6,647 bases of DNA from DHVE2 group archaeon (GTDB taxonomy: Archaea; Thermoplasmatota; Thermoplasmata; Thermoplasmatales; Aciduliprofundaceae), in contig WAOZ01000003.1 of NCBI GenBank assembly GCA_015520975.1, positions 1 through 6,647 on the forward strand, read 5' to 3'. The notes beneath the pieces are model-generated. The model saw only the letters and a list, made by a program, of their open reading frames with translations. It searched no databases and was not told where the DNA came from. Of the stretch, positions 1 through 5,416 are shown one piece after another; within the stretch, counting starts at the first letter, position 1; each line of letters opens with the position of its first letter. The translations under genes were made by a program, and so were the position numbers.

Positions 1-535
1 TATGCGCGTGATCCGCGCTGGCGATTATCGCAATTTGCTCCTCACTATTCCGTGCAAAATCCCCCACGACTTCTCCCATTTTTATAAGCGCAGTTCGGCT
101 TATTTCTCTGGCGGGCGTTATTATGATTATTTTTGCATTTCGCGGCATAAATTTCACAGGTATCAAAGTGCCCCAATCCATTTGCATGCAGGATGCTGGA
201 CCTTCCAGCGCGCCAAAATTCACAGCAACCACAGGAAGTTTCAACTTTTTAGCGCGTTCATATATATCATTGGCAATCTGAAAATTGCATTTTCTTTTCG
301 CTCTGTATATTTTATTTCGGATTGCAAGCGTGCCACTTGTGTAATGTGTAACCACAACGCCGATATGATCTGGAATGCGTATGTTATGGGGTGTAAAAAT
401 AATCGCAGTGCTGATTTTCCGCATAGAGGCATATTCTTTTATTTTATCCAGACTTTTACGCAATCTCAGTTCTGCACCATTTTCTGGCACAAGCAGCTCC
501 GCACCGTGAGGCATAACTGCTGCCATCGCAATCAT
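1..535 (-). CDS. LigB-like class III extradiol dioxygenase-fold protein, partial (3' end beyond the left edge)
   Basis: Reading the minus strand from the ATG at 535-533 gives 178 uninterrupted codons to the window edge. The protein begins MIAMAAVMPHGAELLVPENG, the usual opening of LigB-fold proteins (a hydrophobic strand, then PH, then PE). His10 and His50 (FTPHN) sit where this family places its two iron-binding histidines; the metal-ligand Glu would lie off-window. Residues 116-123 (CMQMDWGT) match the CMQ-D-H-G segment of E. coli MhpB, but the His is replaced by Trp121. Residues 171-178 (IASADHAH) match the conserved S-G/A-D-x-x-H strand. Family members cleave catechols with Fe(II); related domains of unknown function are also found fused to or beside AMMECR1, so the substrate is not assigned. 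An in-frame TGA lies six bases before this ATG, so the start cannot be earlier; Met4 or Met8 are later options. No Shine-Dalgarno is seen. The gene is divergent from lonB. I am confident of the fold and gene, not of the activity. Confidence 0.82.
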   Translation of the reverse strand, partial: MIAMAAVMPHGAELLVPENGAELRLRKSLDKIKEYASMRKISTAIIFTPHNIRIPDHIGVVVTHYTSGTLAIRNKIYRAKRKCNFQIANDIYERAKKLKLPVVAVNFGALEGPASCMQMDWGTLIPVKFMPRNAKIIIITPAREISRTALIKMGEVVGDFARNSEEQIAIIASADHAH

Positions 536-553
536 ACAGATTCAAGATATCAT

Positions 554-566
554 GATTATTGAAAAG
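554..566 (-). promoter_or_regulatory. Weak TATA-like element for the LigB-like gene
   Basis: On the minus strand the segment TTTTCAATAATC ends about 20 bases before the ATG at 535, and its centre is about 23 bases away. That is the distance expected for a leaderless archaeal transcript, and no Shine-Dalgarno precedes the start. The match to an archaeal TATA box is poor. An alternative is the AATTATAGATAAAA stretch at 580-567, which may serve both directions and would give a leader of about 15-20 bases. Confidence 0.3.
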
Positions 567-579
567 TTTTATCTATAAT
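561..579 (+). promoter_or_regulatory. Probable BRE/TATA promoter of lonB
   Basis: A purine-rich GAAAAG (561-566) is followed by TTTTATCTATAAT (567-579), which resembles an archaeal BRE plus TATA box. The TATA centre is about 24 bases upstream of the GTG at 597. No Shine-Dalgarno lies between them (CCCCATTCACATACCC), so a leaderless lonB mRNA beginning at or near the GTG is the simplest reading. The whole intergenic space to the divergent gene is only 61 bp, so the two promoters must overlap or abut. Confidence 0.5.
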
Positions 580-596
580 TCCCCATTCACATACCC

Positions 597-2501
597 GTGG
601 AAAGCGTTGATGAATGGATCAAAAAAATAGATTTCAAAACAACCGAGGAAATTAAAGTTCCTTCTCGCCTTATAGATCAGGTTATCGGGCAAGAGGAGGC
701 TGTTGAAGTAGTTAAAAAGGCAGCACGCCAGAAAAGGCATGTCATACTTATAGGCGACCCTGGCACAGGTAAAAGCATGCTCGCGCAGAGTATGGTTGAT
801 TTTCTACCCAGTGAGGAACTGGAAGATATTCTCATATTCCCAAACGAAGACGATCCGAACAGACCGAAGGTCAGAACCGTTCCCGCTGGACAGGGGAAAC
901 TCATTGTAAAAAAGTACAGGGAGGAAGAAAAAAAGAAAAAGGAGTATGCAGATAGTGTAAGAAAGATGGGCATATTTGGCATAATATTAATGGGGCTTGT
1001 TTTCGCCATGTTCACAAATGATTATGGATTGTTTTTCTACGCACTTTTCCTTGCAATATTCATATCTCTGTTTACAACAGCAAATGTTAACAAGATGGCG
1101 AGTTCAAAGATCCCGAAACTTCTTGTGTCCCATAATCCCACCGATAAACCACCATTCGTTGATGCCACAGGTGCGCATGCTGGCGCATTACTTGGAGATG
1201 TGCGCCATGACCCGTTTCAGAGCGGGGGACTTGAAACTCCGCCGCATCTGCGCGTGGAAGCTGGTGCGATTCACAAGGCACACAAAGGTGTGCTTTTCAT
1301 AGACGAGATAAACATGCTGAAGATTGAATCACAGCAGAGCCTTCTGACCGCCATGCAGGAAAAGAAATTCTCCATATCCGGCAGAAGCGAGCATTCTGCG
1401 GGTGCCATGGTGCATACCGAACCTGTACCCTGCGATTTCATACTTGTGGCTGCAGGAAACCTTGACGCACTGCAGGGCATGCATCCAGCACTTCGTTCAA
1501 GGATTCGTGGCTACGGATATGAGGTTTATATGAAATCTGTAATGGATGACACAGATGAGAACAGAAGAAAACTCATAAGATTTGTGGCTCAGGAAGTTAA
1601 AAAAGATGGGAAAATCCCGCATTTCACAAAAAGCGCCGTCGCAGAAATTATAAAAGAAGCTCAAAAACGTGCCGGGCGTAAAGGCAAACTCACGCTGAGA
1701 TTGAGAGAGCTAGGCGGTTTAATAAGAGTGGCGGGCGATATAGCCCGTGAAAGCGGGGCAAAATATGTGGACACGGTGCATGTTCTGAAAGCAAAGAAGC
1801 TTTCCAGACCACTTGAACAGCAGGTCGCCGACAGATGGATCGAATACAAAAAAGATTACAGAACATTCCTCAACGAGGGATTTGCCGTGGGAATGGTTAA
1901 CGGCCTCGCGGTATTCTCCGCAGGTAGCGGTATGGCAGAGTATTCGGGCATCGTGTTACCAATAATGGCAGAAGTCACTCCAGCCCAGTCCAAAGATCAG
2001 GGAAGAATGATCGCTACGGGCAAACTTGGAGAAATCGCAAAAGAAGCCGTGGAAAATGTTTCGGCCATAATAAAGAAATATTTCGGGAAGCATATCACAA
2101 ATTACGATGTCCATATCCAATTCGTGGGCACATACGAAGGCGTTGAGGGTGATTCAGCAAGCATAAGCGTTGCCACGGCCGTTGTATCCGCGTTGGAGGG
2201 AATTCCTGTGGATCAATCCGTTGCAATGACCGGCTCGCTGAGCATACGGGGTCATGTGCTTCCTGTGGGTGGTGTGACCGCAAAAATAGAGGCCGCTATT
2301 GAAGGCGGGTTCAAAAAAGTTATCATACCTTATGCAAACCTCGGCGATGTGGTTCTGGACGAAGAGCATCAGGGTCGTATAGAAATAGTCCCTGTGAAAA
2401 CCATTGCGGAAGTGCTGCATCACGCGCTCAAAGATTGTGACAAAAAGGAGACTTTGCTGAAAAAATTCGAAGATATGTCTCCCATGGGGTATGAAGAATG
2501 A
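597..2501 (+). CDS. lonB: Archaeal-type membrane-anchored ATP-dependent Lon protease (LonB)
   Basis: This 634-residue protein matches archaeal Lon in length and domain order. A AAA+ module carries Walker A GDPGTGKS (53-60), Walker B LFIDEIN (233-239), sensor-1 Asn288 and an ALRSRIRGYG segment with the likely arginine finger (about 298-307). Two hydrophobic segments (about 125-140 and 142-162) interrupt the AAA+ module between Walker A and B; this insertion is the mark of LonB and anchors it to the cytoplasmic face of the membrane. The C-terminal protease domain has GDSAS with catalytic Ser520 beside Asp519, and Lys563 in the GGVTAKIEAA segment completes the Ser-Lys dyad. The Ser-to-Lys spacing of 43 equals that of Archaeoglobus LonB (S509/K552). 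The bacterial LonA N-terminal substrate domain is absent. LonB degrades unfolded and membrane proteins using ATP and is the main membrane-associated protease of most archaea. The GTG start is chosen because homologues begin with a similar ESVEEW-type segment and a TATA-like element is correctly spaced. All key residues are intact. Confidence 0.97.
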   Translation: MESVDEWIKKIDFKTTEEIKVPSRLIDQVIGQEEAVEVVKKAARQKRHVILIGDPGTGKSMLAQSMVDFLPSEELEDILIFPNEDDPNRPKVRTVPAGQGKLIVKKYREEEKKKKEYADSVRKMGIFGIILMGLVFAMFTNDYGLFFYALFLAIFISLFTTANVNKMASSKIPKLLVSHNPTDKPPFVDATGAHAGALLGDVRHDPFQSGGLETPPHLRVEAGAIHKAHKGVLFIDEINMLKIESQQSLLTAMQEKKFSISGRSEHSAGAMVHTEPVPCDFILVAAGNLDALQGMHPALRSRIRGYGYEVYMKSVMDDTDENRRKLIRFVAQEVKKDGKIPHFTKSAVAEIIKEAQKRAGRKGKLTLRLRELGGLIRVAGDIARESGAKYVDTVHVLKAKKLSRPLEQQVADRWIEYKKDYRTFLNEGFAVGMVNGLAVFSAGSGMAEYSGIVLPIMAEVTPAQSKDQGRMIATGKLGEIAKEAVENVSAIIKKYFGKHITNYDVHIQFVGTYEGVEGDSASISVATAVVSALEGIPVDQSVAMTGSLSIRGHVLPVGGVTAKIEAAIEGGFKKVIIPYANLGDVVLDEEHQGRIEIVPVKTIAEVLHHALKDCDKKETLLKKFEDMSPMGYEE

Positions 2502-2932
2502 TCATAAAAGGATACAAAGGCACAGTATCTATAGGAGAAGCGAAAAAACTCTCCTCCAAGGGAGTGTTTGTGTTTAACGCAATGTGCGTTGGTGGAAAAG
2601 AGCATATCATTTACGCGTACCAAAAAGCTCGTGAGAGTTTCAGAAACGGTACATCTCTTTCGCGCTCTTTGCACATAGAAATTATGCTCTATCTAACCGG
2701 TAAACGCCAGATTCGTGAGGCGTTATCCTTATGCAGCGTTGCCGGTGCAGAGAGTATCGCAGCAATATCAGAGCACGATTTTAAGCTATCCCTTCATAGA
2801 GATGATTCCGTTCTGGATTGCTCTGAGGCAAAGTTAAATTTTTTAGGAATATCGATAAACCCCGATGTGGTTGATGGAAAAATCTGCGACTTGTTTTTGG
2901 AAAACTCTGCAATGCTGGAACTCGAAAAATAG
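2498..2932 (+). CDS. cgi121: KEOPS complex subunit Cgi121
   Basis: This 144-residue protein has the length and signature of archaeal Cgi121. It opens MIIKGYKG, has an EHIIYAYQKA helix (35-44), and carries the most recognisable motif, HIEIMLYLTGKRQIREAL (59-76), close to the EILVRASGQRQIHEAI-type segment of methanogen homologues. The tail (LELEK) also resembles theirs. Cgi121 (TPRKB in humans) binds the kinase Bud32 and, in Methanocaldococcus, recruits tRNA by its 3' CCA end; with Kae1, Bud32 and Pcc1 it forms the complex that makes the universal t6A modification at A37 of ANN-decoding tRNAs in the cytoplasm. Its ATG overlaps the lonB stop as ATGA and has no convincing Shine-Dalgarno of its own, so translation is probably coupled to lonB. 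The other KEOPS genes are not in the window. The family is poorly conserved in sequence; the call rests mainly on the central motif, length and ends. Confidence 0.85.
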   Translation: MIIKGYKGTVSIGEAKKLSSKGVFVFNAMCVGGKEHIIYAYQKARESFRNGTSLSRSLHIEIMLYLTGKRQIREALSLCSVAGAESIAAISEHDFKLSLHRDDSVLDCSEAKLNFLGISINPDVVDGKICDLFLENSAMLELEK

Positions 2933-2942
2933 AACATAGAAA

Positions 2943-2957
2943 GATAGAAATATTATG
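2943..2957 (+). promoter_or_regulatory. Possible promoter for the P-type ATPase gene
   Basis: The 72-bp gap after cgi121 contains GATAGAAATATTATG, a purine-rich stretch running into an AT-rich core (AAATATTAT, 2948-2956) that could be a BRE/TATA. It predicts a transcript start near 2975-2982 and a short leader containing the GGAGG at 2991. No T-rich terminator is seen after cgi121, so read-through from lonB-cgi121 is equally possible. Confidence 0.3.
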
Positions 2958-3008
2958 AGGCTAATAACGATCAAAGGCTCTCCCGCTTATGGAGGCGATG
3001 GGTTATGA
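2955..3008 (+). other. 17-codon upstream open frame overlapping the ATPase start (unproven)
   Basis: An ATG at 2955 opens a frame encoding MRLITIKGSPAYGGDGL and ends at a TGA (3006-3008) that overlaps the ATPase ATG (3005-3007) as ATGA. This is the same junction type as lonB/cgi121. It could be a short leader translated to couple the ATPase to the upstream operon, or chance. No Shine-Dalgarno precedes its ATG, and if the TATA-like element at 2948-2956 is used, the mRNA would begin after this ATG. Confidence 0.2.
2991..2995 (+). promoter_or_regulatory. Shine-Dalgarno of the P-type ATPase gene
   Basis: GGAGG lies nine bases before the ATG at 3005, a good distance for an archaeal ribosome-binding site. 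A second ATG at 2998 is out of frame and too close. This is the only clear Shine-Dalgarno in the window: lonB, tgt and the LigB-like gene all lack one. It fixes the ATPase start. Confidence 0.75.
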
Positions 3009-5416
3009 AACCAAAAAATTATAAAAAAATGACCGTGGAAGAGGTTATTTCAGATATTAATACAAATCTGGAAACGGGGCTTGACACCTCGGAGGCAAAA
3101 TCAAGGCTTGAAAGATACGGATATAACGAGATCCCCGAGAAAAAGGTTAACCCCATAATCAAGTTTTTCTCTTATTTCTGGGGCCCTATACCGTGGATGA
3201 TCGAGATCGCTGCGCTGTTATCCGCGTTAATACAGCACTGGACCGATTTCATCATAATAATGATCCTGCTCATTTTGAACGGCGTCGTCGGTTTCTGGGA
3301 AGAGCATAAAGCGGAAAATGTGATAGAGTTTCTGAAAAAGAAAATGGCACTCAGAGCGCGGGTACTGCGCTCTGGTAAATGGAGCATCATAGAAGCGCGT
3401 GAGCTCGTTCCCGGAGATGTCGTTCGTATAAGAATGGGAGATATTGTTCCCGCGGATCTAAAACTCGTAGAGGGAGATTATGTAGTTGTCGACGAATCCG
3501 CATTGACAGGAGAATCATTGCCTGTGACAAAAAAGATGGGTGATGTGGTGTATTCCGGCTCGCTTATCAAAAAAGGTGAAATGACGGGTGTGGTTATTGC
3601 CACGGGATTAAACACTTATTTCGGCAAAACCGTGCAGCTTGTTGAGAGCGCAAAAACGGTCAGTTCGTTCCAGAAGATGGTCATAAAAATCGGCGATTAT
3701 CTCATTTTCCTCGCACTGATACTCGTTGGATTGATATTTTTCGTCTCAATATACCGCCATGAAAGCATCCTCGACACACTGAGATTCAGCCTTGTGTTGA
3801 CCATTGCCGCCATTCCAGCCGCTATGCCCGCGGTGCTGTCCATTACGATGGCCATAGGAGCGCTGAACCTGGCCAAAAAACAGGCAATAGTCACCAAACT
3901 CGTTTCCATAGAAGAACTCGCCGGCGTGGATGTGCTGTGCTCAGATAAAACGGGCACGCTCACAAAAAACAAACTAACAGTTGGCAAACCCATTGTTTTT
4001 GGAGAGTTTAAGGAGGAAGATGCCATTCTTTACGGAGCGTTAGCTTCAAGAGAGGAGGACAAAGATGCAATCGACCTCGCCATCCTTGGAGTGCTTACCA
4101 GATATAAACTCGAAGATAAGGTGAAAAGATACAGGCAGGTGAAGTTCAGACCTTTCGATCCAGTGATAAAAAGAACGGAGGCTCTTATAGAAGCCGAAAA
4201 CGGTGAAACTTTTAAAGTTGCCAAAGGCGCACCGCATATTATTCTGGATTTATGCAAAGCAAATGATGCGCTAAGGACGAAGGCTCTCAAACTGGTGGAT
4301 AACATGGCAGCCGAAGGTTTCCGCGCCCTCGGCGTGGCCGTGGCAAAAGACGATGATTGGAAATTCGTGGGAATTCTGCCGCTTTTCGATCCGCCGCGTG
4401 ATGATGCTCCCTATGCCGTCAAAACCATAAAATCGCTGGGCGTGAAAATAAAAATGATCACCGGTGACCATGCCGCAATTGCCAGACACATAGCATCAAT
4501 GCTGGGAATCGGAAAGAATATCGTATCAATGAGCGAACTATTGAAGAAAAAAAGTGCGTCTGAGATTGAAAGATATGTAGAAGAAGCCGATGGCTTCGCT
4601 GAGGTGTTCCCTGAGCACAAATACACCATTGTGGATACCCTTCAGAAACGGGGGCACCTTGTGGCTATGACGGGAGACGGCGTGAATGATGCGCCGGCGC
4701 TTAAAAAGGCAGACTGCGGCATCGCGGTTGCAGGTGCCACAGACGCAGCCAGAGCCGCGGCATCGGTTGTGCTTTTACAGCCGGGACTCTCTGTGATAGC
4801 AGACGCCATCAAGGAGGCGAGAAAGATTTTCCAGAGAATGGAGAGCTATGTGATTTACAGAATAACCGAGACCATAAGGGTGCTGTTTTTCATAGTTTTC
4901 TCCATACTGGTGTTCAATTTTTATCCTATCAACGCGCTTATGATTGTGCTTCTCGCACTTTTCAACGACGCACCGATACTTGCGATTGCGTACGATAATG
5001 TCGTCACTCCAAATGAGCCATCACGATGGAACACGCACAAAGTATTATTCATATCATCGCTTCTCGGCGTTGTGGGCGTCATAAGCTCTTTCACACTGTT
5101 CTATATCGCCGAAGAAGTATTACATCTGAGAGCGGCTCAGATGCAGTCGTTCATATTCCTCAAACTTGCAGTTGCGGGACATCTGACCATATTTGTAACC
5201 CGTGCCCGAGGACATCTGTGGGAGAAACCCTATCCCGGAAAATTGCTGTTCTGGGCTGCAGTCATCACAAAGGTACTGGCAACACTTATTGTAGTTTACG
5301 GCATACTGGTTGCACCCATTGGCTGGAGCCTTGCAGCGCTGGTATGGGTATACGCGATTCTGTGGATGTTCATAATTGACGAGATAAAAGTTGCAGCCCT
5401 CAAGCACCATTCTTAA
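3005..5416 (+). CDS. Plasma-membrane-type (P3A) proton-exporting P-type ATPase
   Basis: This 803-residue protein has the full P-type ATPase order. M1-M2 lie at about 54-98; the actuator loop has TGES (168-171); M3-M4 at about 229-285 include the PAAMP kink (271-275). The phosphorylation site is Asp314 in DKTGTLT. The nucleotide and hinge motifs are KGAP (407-410), FDPPR (461-465), TGD (486-488) and GDGVNDAP (557-564), and six C-terminal helices follow (about 615-794). Three membrane residues that define proton pumps in plant AHA2 are kept: Asn92 (AHA2 N106), Arg625 (R655) and Asp655 in the M6 NDAP segment (D684). Heavy-metal N-terminal domains and the Ca2+-pump M6 motif are absent. It should export H+ at the cost of ATP, as proposed for the archaeal homologue MJ1226. 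The chain ends about ten residues after M10, so the C-terminal autoinhibitory domain of plant and fungal pumps is missing. Ion specificity is inferred. The gene follows cgi121 after 72 bp and converges on tgt, sharing four bases at the stops. Confidence 0.95.
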   Translation: MKPKNYKKMTVEEVISDINTNLETGLDTSEAKSRLERYGYNEIPEKKVNPIIKFFSYFWGPIPWMIEIAALLSALIQHWTDFIIIMILLILNGVVGFWEEHKAENVIEFLKKKMALRARVLRSGKWSIIEARELVPGDVVRIRMGDIVPADLKLVEGDYVVVDESALTGESLPVTKKMGDVVYSGSLIKKGEMTGVVIATGLNTYFGKTVQLVESAKTVSSFQKMVIKIGDYLIFLALILVGLIFFVSIYRHESILDTLRFSLVLTIAAIPAAMPAVLSITMAIGALNLAKKQAIVTKLVSIEELAGVDVLCSDKTGTLTKNKLTVGKPIVFGEFKEEDAILYGALASREEDKDAIDLAILGVLTRYKLEDKVKRYRQVKFRPFDPVIKRTEALIEAENGETFKVAKGAPHIILDLCKANDALRTKALKLVDNMAAEGFRALGVAVAKDDDWKFVGILPLFDPPRDDAPYAVKTIKSLGVKIKMITGDHAAIARHIASMLGIGKNIVSMSELLKKKSASEIERYVEEADGFAEVFPEHKYTIVDTLQKRGHLVAMTGDGVNDAPALKKADCGIAVAGATDAARAAASVVLLQPGLSVIADAIKEARKIFQRMESYVIYRITETIRVLFFIVFSILVFNFYPINALMIVLLALFNDAPILAIAYDNVVTPNEPSRWNTHKVLFISSLLGVVGVISSFTLFYIAEEVLHLRAAQMQSFIFLKLAVAGHLTIFVTRARGHLWEKPYPGKLLFWAAVITKVLATLIVVYGILVAPIGWSLAALVWVYAILWMFIIDEIKVAALKHHS

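Noticed and set aside
241..432. Minus-strand open frame of 63 codons
   Set aside because: It lies in a different frame within the LigB-like gene and shows no family features.
2..562. Plus-strand open frame of 186 codons
   Set aside because: Its protein is rich in His, Cys, Phe and Tyr and has no recognisable motif, while the antisense frame carries conserved LigB-fold motifs. It is a shadow of that gene.
721..1090. Possible fusion or insertion in lonB because two hydrophobic segments interrupt the AAA+ domain
   Set aside because: This membrane insertion between Walker A and B is normal for archaeal LonB.
997..1302. Plus-strand open frame of 101 codons inside lonB
   Set aside because: Out-of-frame shadow; the lonB frame is intact across it with all expected motifs.
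5026..5410. Open frames on both strands within the ATPase 3' end
   Set aside because: They overlap the last helices of the pump in other frames and have Cys/His/Arg-rich, non-protein-like composition.
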